From: Caulobacter henricii
Lineage (GTDB): Bacteria > Pseudomonadota > Alphaproteobacteria > Caulobacterales > Caulobacteraceae
Assembly: GCF_001414055.1 (NCBI RefSeq)
Contig: NZ_CP013002.1
Location: 2,232,001-2,296,000 of the forward strand
Reading direction: 5' to 3'
DNA: 64,000 bases
Part shown: positions 37,118 to 44,991 of the stretch, piece by piece
How the letters are laid out: the number at the start of each line of letters is the position of its first letter
Numbering within the stretch: the stretch's first letter is position 1
Notes under the pieces: generated by a model
Told to the model about the DNA's origin: nothing
The model's database searches: none
Seen by the model: only the letters and a program-made list of their open reading frames with translations
Made by a program: the position numbers and the translations under genes

Positions 37118-37600
37118 ATGACAGACGCCGCACTCCGATCTACCGCCGGTTTTGACCTGACCCCGCCCAACGAGGCCGAACGCGCGCGCCTCGAGGGCGA
37201 CCTCACCGCCGAAGAGGCGCGGGTTCTGCTGCAGCACGGCACCGAGGCCCCCTTCTGCGGCGGTCTGCTGGGCGAGAAAAGCCCGGGTGTCTATGGCTGC
37301 CGCCTGTGCGGCCTGCCCCTGTTCCGCCACCAGACCAAGTTTGAGAGCGGCACCGGCTGGCCCAGCTTCTATGCGCCCTTTGCCGAAGATCATGTCCGGG
37401 CGATCAAGGACAGCTCCTATGGCATGACCCGCATCGAAACCCGTTGCGCCCGTTGTGACAGCCACCAGGGACACGTCTTTCCGGATGGCCCGCCGCCCAC
37501 GCGCCTGCGTTACTGCATCAATTCGGTGTCCCTGCAGTTCGTGAAGACCGGCGATCCCCTGCCCGATCCCCTGCATCGCGGCGATCCTGCGGGCGACTGA
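37118..37600 (+). CDS. msrB: Peptide-methionine (R)-S-oxide reductase MsrB
   Basis: A 160-residue enzyme that reduces methionine-R-sulphoxide. The zinc site C61-x2-C64 and C110-x2-C113, the substrate motif GTGWPSF and catalytic C133 in RYCINS are all in place; C47 in FCGG may act as resolving cysteine. There is no signal peptide, so it is cytoplasmic. ATG 37118 (MTDAAL) is chosen although the frame is open 66 codons upstream; the Shine-Dalgarno is weak. Confidence 0.95.
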   Translation: MTDAALRSTAGFDLTPPNEAERARLEGDLTAEEARVLLQHGTEAPFCGGLLGEKSPGVYGCRLCGLPLFRHQTKFESGTGWPSFYAPFAEDHVRAIKDSSYGMTRIETRCARCDSHQGHVFPDGPPPTRLRYCINSVSLQFVKTGDPLPDPLHRGDPAGD

Positions 37601-37987
37601 TCCGGGCCTTCAGGTTCTCGGGATTCCTGCTCTTTTGATCAGGGTCAGGCTGGCCCGATCGGTATCGCCACGGGCTATGGCCCGTGGATCAAGGGCCGGG
37701 CCGTGCTCTTGGACCTGATCCGTGAGACCAAGGCCACCCGCCTCTGCTGACTAGAGGCAAAGATCGCACTGCATCTCTCAGACTGACGCAGAGGACGCAT
37801 GTTAATCGTTACCTCGAAGCATAATAATATGCAGCCATACCAGTCAGATGAGGCGGTTGTTCAGCGTCACCTTCAAACTCGTCACCAAAAGCGACCGCTG
37901 CCATAGGCCGTGAGTACAGATTTCAGCAGATTGTTATTGTAACTGCCAAACATCACAGGCTCGGTATGCCAAATTTCGCTCCCGACA
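37601..37987. other. 387-base intergenic region with a short open frame and low GC
   Basis: The first 149 bases continue the msrB reading frame for 49 more codons after its TGA (ending RAVLLDLIRETKATRLC), with coding-like composition but no start codon. The remaining ~240 bases are A/T-rich (TAATAATATG, TTGTTATTGTAAC) and contain no frame or strong hairpin. It may be a gene remnant followed by foreign-looking DNA at the edge of the glycosyltransferase patch. Confidence 0.4.
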
Positions 37988-39127
37988 CTAGCCGCCCTTA
38001 TGCGCATCAGTAGCCTCTGCCAGGGCCAGCTTGGTCTTCGAAAGCTCGTCTTCCAACTGACTCACGCGCATCTCCAGGTCCTGGCACTCCTTGATCCAGG
38101 GCCACCGATCATTAGCGCGTGGACTCGGAAGGCTGAGCTTCAAGAACTTGAATAGGGCCTGCGCCTTTTCGCGCTCGTCAGGCAATGGCTGCGCCATGGC
38201 CTCTTCATAAATCCCCACGAGACGGTCCAGCATGGGTTCCAGAGAGGCCATTTGACGCGCCTGGTCTGAAACCTGACGCGCATCATCGGGATCGTAACGC
38301 TCGATCTCTGCTGAAATCAAAGCTTGGGTCAACATCGGCGAAAGTGACCTCAGCCCAAAGTTCAGATCCCTCAACCGGGGCAGGTTGGTCGTCGTGACCA
38401 TGCCGCCCAGACCCCGAGCATCAAGAAGAATTACTGCGCAACCGGCACAGAGGGCTTCCAACGCCATCCGCGCCGTCGCGAACACGAGATCGTACTTGAG
38501 GAGCTCGAATTCGGGGTGAGCGATAACCTTGTCGCCGACACCGATCACATCGAGTTGCATGCCGAATTTTCGGCATACAGCTTCGAGCATGGGAACATGG
38601 GTCTGGAACTTCGTGAAGGCCAGGGCCTTCAAAGGCTTGACTGGTAGAGGCACAGAGCGCGGGACGTATCGCGAAAGATCGACACTATTGTGTAGGATCT
38701 CGACGCGCTTCTTGGCTATGCCTTCGCTATGGACCAGGCGATCATGGACGGCCTGATCTACAGCAAGATAGCGATAGACCTGCGGGAAATCGGCAGGCTT
38801 TTCTTGCCAGAACGCCCAGGCGTGGCACATCTGAACGGCAGGCACCTCCGGGAAGTGGATTAATGCCTCTGCCGTCTGAATGAAATGTTGGCCGTGAATC
38901 ACATCCGGCGGGTCAGTGATGAGAGAGAGATCATTGACAACGGCGACACCTCTTTCTCGCAATTCTGCAGCAGGCGTCCCCAACACCGGTGAGTAAACAA
39001 TTGGCCTGTGGCCGCGCTTCAACAAACCCAGAGAGATATCGCGTATCACCGTTTCAGTACCGCCACGACGCTGTAGCCAAACGTTGGTGAGCAGAACTTT
39101 TAAAGGTCGTTGGGCCGTACCGGTCAC
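37988..39127 (-). CDS. Glycosyltransferase (GT4-like) with C-terminal coiled coil
   Basis: A 379-residue GT-B-type glycosyltransferase. The N-terminal KVLLTNVWLQRRGGTETVIR with its G-G-x-E motif, then a ILHNSVDLSRY linker, and an acceptor/donor region MALEALCAGCAVILLDARGL (the E-x7-E-like area) match GT4 enzymes. Residues ~345-375 form a heptad-like coiled coil (CQDLEMRVSQLEDELSKTK). The sugar is unknown. It overlaps the upstream PIG-L-like gene by 4 bases (ATGA). Lower GC than the window average and next to a tRNA suggest acquisition. Confidence 0.85.
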   Translation of the reverse strand: MTGTAQRPLKVLLTNVWLQRRGGTETVIRDISLGLLKRGHRPIVYSPVLGTPAAELRERGVAVVNDLSLITDPPDVIHGQHFIQTAEALIHFPEVPAVQMCHAWAFWQEKPADFPQVYRYLAVDQAVHDRLVHSEGIAKKRVEILHNSVDLSRYVPRSVPLPVKPLKALAFTKFQTHVPMLEAVCRKFGMQLDVIGVGDKVIAHPEFELLKYDLVFATARMALEALCAGCAVILLDARGLGGMVTTTNLPRLRDLNFGLRSLSPMLTQALISAEIERYDPDDARQVSDQARQMASLEPMLDRLVGIYEEAMAQPLPDEREKAQALFKFLKLSLPSPRANDRWPWIKECQDLEMRVSQLEDELSKTKLALAEATDAHKGG

Positions 39128-39900
39128 GCTCTGACATCCCTTGATTGATATGCGACAAGGCCACTAACTAACGGACCAATATGGTCCCTGTAGGTAATAA
39201 GTGTCTTGAAAACGCCGGAAGCCACCAAGGGAGCGGCGGCGATCTCGTATTGCGGGGTGACGCTCGGAGCCTTCAAGGCCTCAAGACCACTTGGCCGGTC
39301 ATATAAAGCTTCACGATCAAGCAAACCGGGATCAATCTGGAGCAGTCGGTTGACCTCAAAGCTCAGTTCCGTCGCGCCGGCAACAGCCGACGCTTTGCGC
39401 TCAAGCTGGGCCGGACTCAGGACTATGGCTTCGAGCGGCTGCTGCACCCTGGTGCGAGATCCTCGAAATTCGATATCAAAGTCGAGGTGCCTGATTTCAC
39501 GCTTCAGGATGCGGCCCGCTCGCTGCGCCGCTAGCGTTGAAATCATGCTGCAGAGGTCATGGACCGGGGAGTATTCTTCGATCGGATCACTGACAATTTG
39601 CTCTGCCAAATTGTCGACGAGGGCCGACGTCATGACGTCGAGCAGGCGGGTGAAAAAGCCCAGATCCTGGGCAAGGATCGCTGAATAGAACTCTCGATCA
39701 CCGGCAAGACCGAACAGCGGCCCCGGCGTAGCACCGGCCGCCTTGATAAGCCTTCTGGATGCCTCGAGCCTGGGCGGCGCAGCCCGGCTTCCGGAACCAT
39801 CCGTCCAGATCAGGACCAGGGGCTTTTCACGTTCCATCCAGCAATGGAGCAGAAGTTCATGGCCGGGATGGGCTACGGCAAGGACAGTGCTGGGCGGCAT
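39124..39900 (-). CDS. PIG-L-like protein with altered metal motif
   Basis: A 258-residue protein whose N-terminal 140 residues resemble PIG-L (LmbE) deacetylases, Zn enzymes that remove N-acetyl groups from sugars: TVLAVAHPGHELLLHCW, VLIWTDGSGS, then EASRRLIKAAGATPGPLFGLAGD and EEYSPVHDLCSMIS. The usual metal-binding HPDDE reads HPGHE, and the HPDHD-type motif reads SPVHD, so activity is doubtful or the assignment is wrong. The C-terminal 110 residues are unrecognised. Coupled to the glycosyltransferase by a 4-base overlap; both may act on one glycan. Confidence 0.6.
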   Translation of the reverse strand: MPPSTVLAVAHPGHELLLHCWMEREKPLVLIWTDGSGSRAAPPRLEASRRLIKAAGATPGPLFGLAGDREFYSAILAQDLGFFTRLLDVMTSALVDNLAEQIVSDPIEEYSPVHDLCSMISTLAAQRAGRILKREIRHLDFDIEFRGSRTRVQQPLEAIVLSPAQLERKASAVAGATELSFEVNRLLQIDPGLLDREALYDRPSGLEALKAPSVTPQYEIAAAPLVASGVFKTLITYRDHIGPLVSGLVAYQSRDVRA

Positions 39901-40072
39901 TTCAGAGCTCTAATCTGTAGTAATCTACCAAAAAATCTAAGCAGTTTTAGAGCTGAAATCACACGTGCGGATTGCCTTCAATGCAAAACTTCTCAACAAA
40001 AAATTACTGCAGATTCGCTTCAGAACTCATACTGAACAAATATTGAAATATTCAGGTCGTTACCAAGGTGGA

Positions 40073-40091
40073 AAACTTGAGTTTCAAGTTT
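40073..40091 (-). terminator. Hairpin downstream of tRNA-Leu(CAA)
   Basis: AAACTTGA and TCAAGTTT form an 8-bp stem with a 3-base loop one base after the tRNA CCA end; on the minus strand the stem runs into TTTT. The A/T-rich stem is modest but correctly placed. Confidence 0.5.
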
Positions 40092-40092
40092 C

Positions 40093-40177
40093 TGGTGCGG
40101 GCGGTCGGGGTCGAACCGACACTCCTTTCGGAACCGGATTTTGAGTCCGGCGCGTCTACCAGTTTCACCACGCCCGC
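40093..40177 (-). tRNA. tRNA-Leu (anticodon CAA)
   Basis: The 85-base class II tRNA has acceptor stem GCGGGCG/CGCCCGC, D-loop AAACTGGTAGAC, anticodon stem CCGGA/TCCGG with loop CTCAAAA (anticodon CAA), a long variable arm and T-loop TTCGACC. CCA is encoded. The lower-GC glycosyltransferase patch begins directly at its 3' end. Confidence 0.96.
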
Positions 40178-40279
40178 AGACTTCGCACGTCGCGAAGGGC
40201 CGTCTCTCTAGCAGGCGTCCGAGGTGAATTCCAGTGGCGAGACGACTGGCCTAGGGTTGGCCACCAGGAGATTCTCGCC

Positions 40280-41288
40280 ATGCCTCGACCCGGCCCTCGA
40301 AACCTGATCACGGACGTGCCGGGACTGACCGTTGGGTCCGCACAGGACGAGTCCATCCGGACCGGCGTCACCGTGATTCTCTGCCCTGAGGGCTGGAACG
40401 CGGCCGTCGATGTTCGCGGCGGTGGCCCAGGCGTGCGCGAAACCGACACCCTTGCGCCAAAAAAGCAGCTTCAGCCGGGCCCATGCCGTCTGCCTGTCGG
40501 GCGGTTCGGTCTTTGGCCTTGGCGCAGCGGACGGAGTTGCCAGCTACCTGTCGGTCAAGGGAATCGGAGTGCGCCTGGCGGCCGGGCCGGTGGCCATCCC
40601 CATTGTGCCGGCCGCCGTCCTTCACGACCTGGCCAACGGCGGCGACAAGTCATGGGGCCTGACGCCCCCCTACCGAGAGCTGGGCCAGGCCGCTGCTGCC
40701 GCCGCCGATCACAGCTTTGAACTCGGCGCAGTCGGAGCCGGTCGCGGGGCCAGGGCCGGCCTCGTCAAGGGCGGGCTGGGCTCAGCCTCGATCGACCTCG
40801 GCGGCGGCCTGATCGTCGGCGCTCTGGTCGCGGCAAACCCCATCGGCGCGGTCTATATGCCGGACGGCGAAACCTTCTGGGCCTGGCCGTTCGAGATCGA
40901 TGGCGAGTTCGGCGGGCGCTCACCACAAGGGCCCGTATCCGCGACGGAACCCCTGCCCGACGAATCGAAACTCGGCACCGCCGGCCGCCTGCGGGCGGGA
41001 GCCAACACGACTTTGGCGGTCATTGCGGTCACAGCAGACCTGTCTACGGCCGAGGCCAAGAGAGTGGCGATGATGGCCCATGACGGCATGGGTCGCGCCG
41101 TCAGGCCGGCCCATACCAGTTTCGATGGGGATGTAGTCTTCGCCCTGGCCTCAGGTGAGGTTGAACTACCCCGCGACCCTGGCACCCGGCCCGTGGAGGT
41201 TTCACGCCTGGGATCAGCGGCGGCGGATTGCCTGGCCCGTGCGATCGCCCGCGCTGTCTATGAAGCGCGGGATTTCAGGGAATTATAG
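40280..41288 (+). pseudogene. P1 family peptidase (DmpA/NylC-type), interrupted by a frameshift
   Basis: Two overlapping frames together encode one P1/S58 aminopeptidase. The first (from ATG 40280) gives ITDVPGLTVGSAQDESIRTG and VDVRGGGPGVRETDTLAP; the second continues from AHAVCLSGGSVFGLGAADGV to the stop. The switch is at the A6 run 40459-40464: with five A residues the protein reads through as ~335 residues. The autocleavage region GANTTLAVIAV (Asn-Thr, as in NylC) and later motifs are intact. The defect may be a true mutation, a sequencing error or a slippage site. It converges on the marR gene with a 14-base overlap. Confidence 0.85.
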
Positions 41289-41781
41289 TCTCGCCGCCCG
41301 CCAGTTGGGTCGCTGTGACCTCAAGCCGGCCCAGGAGGCGCTTCAGGGTCACCACCTCGCTGGGGGCAAGGCCTGACAGCAGGGCCGCTTCATAGGCCAG
41401 GGCCATGGGAGCGATCTCGGCGAACAGGCGCCGGCCTGCGGCGGTCAGTTCCAGCCGGTGGGATCGACGATCCGCCCTGACCGTCGTGCGATTGACCAAC
41501 CGCCTTTCCACCAGATCCTGGGCCGCGCGACTGACCCGGACCTTGTCCATGGCCGTGCGGGTTACGGCGGCGTGGGGCGTCAGACCCCCTTCAGCCAGAA
41601 CAGACATCAGCCGCCATTGTGGAATGGTCAGGCCGAACCGGTCCTCATAGGCGCGCGCGATCAGCCGGCTGACCGCCGCCGCCGCCGTCACCAGGCGATA
41701 CGGGACATAGTCGGCGAGGCTCAGCGCCTCTTCGGGTGCCACAGGCACCGCCGTCGTCAGGGAAGAGACCGTTGCGGTCAT
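41275..41781 (-). CDS. MarR family transcriptional regulator
   Basis: A 168-residue winged-helix regulator. DNA-binding part: LTIPQWRLMSVLAEGGLTPH, TAMDKVRVSRAAQDLVERRL, then the wing VRADRRSHRLELTAAGRRL. The ATG at 41781 has AAGGA upstream; an in-frame extension lacks a ribosome site. No divergent partner is present. A GTTGTGC-N7-GCACAAC palindrome lies 188 bases upstream and might be its operator. Confidence 0.9.
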   Translation of the reverse strand: MTATVSSLTTAVPVAPEEALSLADYVPYRLVTAAAAVSRLIARAYEDRFGLTIPQWRLMSVLAEGGLTPHAAVTRTAMDKVRVSRAAQDLVERRLVNRTTVRADRRSHRLELTAAGRRLFAEIAPMALAYEAALLSGLAPSEVVTLKRLLGRLEVTATQLAGGETIIP

Positions 41782-41968
41782 GACCCGTTCCTTTCGTCCT
41801 CCCGGGCGTGGTCGCCCATTGGAAGACGATCCTTCGCCAATCCTTGCGTCGTCACGACGACCCGCCGGGTCTCCGTGCATCTCGCGGCAACCTGATGTCA
41901 CGCCCTGGCGGCGAGAACCACAATCGTCGAATCCCCCGTTCGACACAATCGGCGCATTTCGTGCGTCG

Positions 41969-41989
41969 GTTGTGCATTCGCGGCACAAC
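41969..41989. promoter_or_regulatory. Palindrome upstream of marR
   Basis: GTTGTGC (41969-41975) and GCACAAC (41983-41989) form a perfect inverted repeat with a 7-base spacer. Another CACAA box lies 25 bases to its left. It is in the only intergenic region of the marR gene, but is rather far from the start codon. Confidence 0.35.
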
Positions 41990-42018
41990 TCGCCCGTGCC
42001 GTGGGCAGAGACCCGTCC

Positions 42019-42882
42019 CTAGTGGTGTGAGAGATCTTTCAGCTTGTTGTCCGGAAACGGTGTCGTGCTGGTCAGGGCCGCCTGGCAACGCTCGAGCTCC
42101 AGAAGGCAGTCGCCGCGGCTCCAGAAATCCGAGAACTCGACCACCGCCATCCGCACCTGCTTGGAAAAATCCTTGTGATCCAGAACCTTGGGTTCCGGCT
42201 CGGCATGGTGATCGTCCGCAGGCTTGGGCGGGCTGGGAGGATTGGAAATCACTACGGTCTGGCCACCGATCCGTGGGCCCAGAATCGTGACGTTTGGCGC
42301 GGCCGCTTCGATCACCGCAACGACACAGCGCTCGCACTGGCAGGTGGGATCATGGCCGCCATGCCCCACCGTCCCGTGTCCACCATGGTCGGCAACGCCA
42401 TGGGCATGCGGCTGGCCATGCCCATGGCCACCATGCCCGTGACCATGACCATGACCATGACCATGACCATGGGCGTCCTTGCCACCCTTGTCCTTTTCCT
42501 CAGCCGGCTCGCCTTTCAGCGCCTCGGCCAGGCCCTTCATGGCCTTGGCGCAGGGACCGCCAAAATGCAGGAGCGGTCCGATACGCCTTTGTACTTCCTC
42601 GACCAGTTCCTGGGTCTTGGAGACCAGTTCGCCCGAAGGCGCGCTCGTCGCTGCGACGCACTTGGCCTTGATCGCATCATGGATGGTCTTGGCGACGCCG
42701 CGCGACTGCTCACCCCTGTCCTTGCGGCCCAGGTTTCGCCCCACGGCAAAGGCCAGGGCCGCTATGACCACGGCGGCCAGCACCAGACCCGCCAGCAGGG
42801 TCGGGTCAAAGATCGGGATGGGCTGATCGACCGGAAACTCTGACTGGTACACCAACCCCTCCCCATACTGCGGCGACACCAT
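42019..42882 (-). CDS. Histidine-rich membrane-anchored protein
   Basis: A 287-residue protein with one N-terminal membrane helix (residues ~28-48, LLAGLVLAAVVIAALAFAVG), a helical region with two cysteines, then a His/Gly tract at ~135-185 (seven HG units, followed by further HGG and HAHG units), a DPTCQCERC cluster, and a Pro/His-rich stretch before a conserved-looking C-terminus (EFSDFWSRGDCLLELERCQ). His and Cys clusters suggest metal binding (Zn, Ni or Cu) but no family is recognised. The repeats come from a tandem ATGACC hexamer (42438-42470) that could vary in number. Confidence 0.75.
   Translation of the reverse strand: MVSPQYGEGLVYQSEFPVDQPIPIFDPTLLAGLVLAAVVIAALAFAVGRNLGRKDRGEQSRGVAKTIHDAIKAKCVAATSAPSGELVSKTQELVEEVQRRIGPLLHFGGPCAKAMKGLAEALKGEPAEEKDKGGKDAHGHGHGHGHGHGHGGHGHGQPHAHGVADHGGHGTVGHGGHDPTCQCERCVVAVIEAAAPNVTILGPRIGGQTVVISNPPSPPKPADDHHAEPEPKVLDHKDFSKQVRMAVVEFSDFWSRGDCLLELERCQAALTSTTPFPDNKLKDLSHH
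42438..42470. repeat. Tandem hexamer repeat (ATGACC/GGTCAT)
   Basis: About five tandem copies of the hexamer encode the HGHG repeats of the overlapping His-rich protein. Because the unit is a multiple of three, copy-number change would lengthen or shorten the His tract without a frameshift. Confidence 0.8.
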
Positions 42883-42936
42883 GATGGCGCGCCCTATGGT
42901 TAACGCAAGCCAAGACCACTTGCACCCTGAAGCTTG

Positions 42937-43203
42937 TCACCCTTTGCGGGAAATCACGCCCCTGGCCCGCGCGCCCTGATCATATCGTGACGGCCCGCCA
43001 TAGACGGCGACCTCACAGAGGATGTCGCCACCCTCATCGACGGCCCACAGATAGTTCCGCTCAACCTCGACATCGCGGCCGGCCGGTGAAATGCCCTCGA
43101 ACGTGTCGCCCCAGGGAATCACCTTGGACAGGTCGCGCCAGCTGAGGGTCATGGCGCGGCTCAGCTCATCGGCCGCCATGGCGTCAAGATCGGGGTCGCT
43201 CAT
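42937..43203 (-). CDS. Conserved-looking hypothetical protein (88 aa)
   Basis: An 88-residue soluble, acidic protein (MSDPDLDAMAADELSRAM..., then GDTFEGISPAGRDVEVERNY and GGDILCEVAVYGG). It has no membrane segment or motif I know. The ATG at 43203 is preferred over a longer open frame because upstream codons are atypical. Divergent from the DUF3606 gene. Confidence 0.65.
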   Translation of the reverse strand: MSDPDLDAMAADELSRAMTLSWRDLSKVIPWGDTFEGISPAGRDVEVERNYLWAVDEGGDILCEVAVYGGPSRYDQGARARGVISRKG

Positions 43204-43314
43204 CGGTCGGCCAGGCTCTGAAACGGAGGAATCGCGCAAAAAGATGCGCCGCGGGCGTCGCCTCGACAACTGTTGGAGCGCAGGATAGGTCGCGGAACAA
43301 GGCAGGAGACCAAG

Positions 43315-43497
43315 ATGGGCGTTCCCAAGGGCAAGCGCGACTTTCGTGACGAAGACCGACTCGATCCCCGCGAACGTCACCAGGTCGAGTACTGGATGAA
43401 GCGCTGGGGCGTGACCAAGGACCAGATCGTCGCCGCCCACCGCAAGGTCGGCAACTCGATCAAGGATATCGGCACCGAACTGGGCAAGAAGCGCTAG
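43315..43497 (+). CDS. DUF3606 domain protein
   Basis: A 60-residue basic protein. RLDPRERHQVEYWMKRWGVT and IVAAHRKVGNSIKDIGTELG match the short DUF3606 family, typical of alphaproteobacteria and of unknown function. The ATG has AGGAGA 6 bases upstream. Its stop is directly adjacent to the stop of the next convergent gene. Confidence 0.88.
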   Translation: MGVPKGKRDFRDEDRLDPRERHQVEYWMKRWGVTKDQIVAAHRKVGNSIKDIGTELGKKR

Positions 43498-43920
43498 CTA
43501 GCGCTTGTCCCGCTGGAAGGCCTTGGCTTCCGCCGCCAGGGACGTCAGGGCCGGATCGGTCGCATCCGGCTCAGGCGCGAACGGCAGGGTGCCGGCCACG
43601 CCGCGCAGGGCCAGCCAGAGCGGATGGCTGAAATGGCCCAGAATCCGCAGCGGCCGCCGCTTGTCGTCGGTCACATCCCAGCCTTCCCGTTCGAACTGGT
43701 CGGCCTGATCGCGCATCGACTTGATGTCGATGCCGTCCCAGCCTTCCGGATCCGGAATCTGGGCGGCCTCGTCGGCGGTCAGTCCGAAGGTGTCCCGCGC
43801 CAGTTGATCGATCTCCGGGAACTCCCGCCGCGCCTCGGGATCGGCGAAGGCAGGCTTCATCAGGGCCCTGTGTTCAAGGTCGGCAAAGCCGGGCAGATCG
43901 ATCAGGCGACGCAGGGTCAC
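43498..43920 (-). CDS. Hypothetical protein downstream of DUF3297 gene
   Basis: A 140-residue acidic protein containing LPGFADLEHRALMKPAFADP, FGLTADEAAQIPDPEGWDG and ILGHFSHPLWLALRGVAG. No family is recognised. I use a GTG at 43920, two bases after the DUF3297 stop, implying translational coupling; a later ATG would lose the first ~19 residues. Confidence 0.6.
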   Translation of the reverse strand: MTLRRLIDLPGFADLEHRALMKPAFADPEARREFPEIDQLARDTFGLTADEAAQIPDPEGWDGIDIKSMRDQADQFEREGWDVTDDKRRPLRILGHFSHPLWLALRGVAGTLPFAPEPDATDPALTSLAAEAKAFQRDKR

Positions 43921-43922
43921 GT

Positions 43923-44171
43923 TCAGGACTCGGCGATATCGCGGAAATAGGGAACCACTTCGCCCTGCAGCTTGATGGTCATTGGATTGCCCTTGCGGTC
44001 GAGAGTCTTGCCGGCCGTGACCCGGACCCAGCCTTCGCTGACGCAATACTCGTCAACATTGGTCTTCTCGACCCCCTTGAAGCGGATGCCCACGCCGCGT
44101 TCGAGAAGCTCGGCATTGTAGAAGGGGCTGTCGGGATTGGTGGCCAGACGGTCAGGAGGGGTATCGCTCAT
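43923..44171 (-). CDS. DUF3297 family protein
   Basis: An 82-residue protein with the DUF3297 pattern: LATNPDSPFYNAELLERGVG, the IRFKGVEKTNVDEYCVSEGW stretch, then GNPMTIKLQGEVVPYF. Function unknown; common in Proteobacteria. First gene of a two-gene unit. Confidence 0.9.
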   Translation of the reverse strand: MSDTPPDRLATNPDSPFYNAELLERGVGIRFKGVEKTNVDEYCVSEGWVRVTAGKTLDRKGNPMTIKLQGEVVPYFRDIAES

Positions 44172-44385
44172 CGGATCGGCTTTCGAAGATGTCGTGGGCG
44201 CAAGCCCTTGAACGCGGGTGATAACCATCCGCCACCGGAAATCCAAGCGCCGCGACGCCAGCCCGACCCATGGCGCCCGTTCCCGGTGGGAGATGGGCAT
44301 CATTCTTGTGCCGGGAAATCGATCATGGCTGGGGACAATGGCCGCGCCCCCTGCTAGCTAAAGGCGTCACCAAACCGGAGTTCGC

Positions 44386-44991
44386 ATGCTGCGTCGCCTG
44401 TACGATTGGGTCATGGGACTGGCCGCCTCGCGCCACGCCCCGAAGAGCCTGTTCGCCATCTCCTTTGCCGAAAGCTCATTCTTCCCCATTCCGCCAGACG
44501 TGATGCTGGCCCCAATGGTTCTGGCGCGCCCTGACCGGGCCTGGTCCTATGCCACGATCTGCACCCTGGCCTCGGTTCTGGGGGGTGTCCTCGGCTACGC
44601 GATCGGATTCTTCCTGCAAGATTTCGGCATCTGGCTGATGGCTGCGACCGGCCACGCCGGCGGCCTGGCCGAGTTCCAGTGCTGGTATGACAAGTACGGG
44701 GTCTGGGTCATTCTGGCCAAGGGCGTGACGCCCATTCCCTACAAGCTGGTGACCATTGCCTCCGGTCTGGCGGCCTTCAGCTTCCCGATGTTCATCATCG
44801 CCTCGGTGATCACGCGCGGCGCACGCTTCTTCCTGGTCGCCTGGGTGGTCAAGAAGTTCGGCCCTGCCCTGCTCCCGGTGATCGAACGCCGCCTGGCCCT
44901 TTTTGCCGGCGGCCTGTTCGTGCTGCTTGTGATTGGCCTGATGGCGAGCCATTTCCTGGGCGGCAGCAGCGGCGGTGCCTGCGCGGTATGA
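44386..44991 (+). CDS. YqaA/DedA-like (VTT domain) membrane protein
   Basis: A 201-residue polytopic membrane protein of the YqaA branch of the DedA/SNARE-associated (VTT) superfamily, thought to move lipids or maintain membrane potential. Key regions are FAESSFFPIPPDVMLAPMVL, a GGVLGYAIGF helix and KGVTPIPYKLVTIASG with the conserved Pro/Lys. First gene of yqaA-dsbB-coq7, linked to dsbB by a 4-base overlap (ATGA). Confidence 0.9.
   Translation: MLRRLYDWVMGLAASRHAPKSLFAISFAESSFFPIPPDVMLAPMVLARPDRAWSYATICTLASVLGGVLGYAIGFFLQDFGIWLMAATGHAGGLAEFQCWYDKYGVWVILAKGVTPIPYKLVTIASGLAAFSFPMFIIASVITRGARFFLVAWVVKKFGPALLPVIERRLALFAGGLFVLLVIGLMASHFLGGSSGGACAV

Noticed and set aside
40458-40465. Programmed -1 frameshift at A-AAA-AAG in the P1 peptidase
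   Set aside because: A -1 shift leads into a frame with no family similarity; the continuation needs +1, so dnaX-like frameshifting does not explain it.
42438-42470. Short tandem repeats as a CRISPR array
   Set aside because: The unit is 6 bases without spacers and lies inside a coding His-Gly tract.
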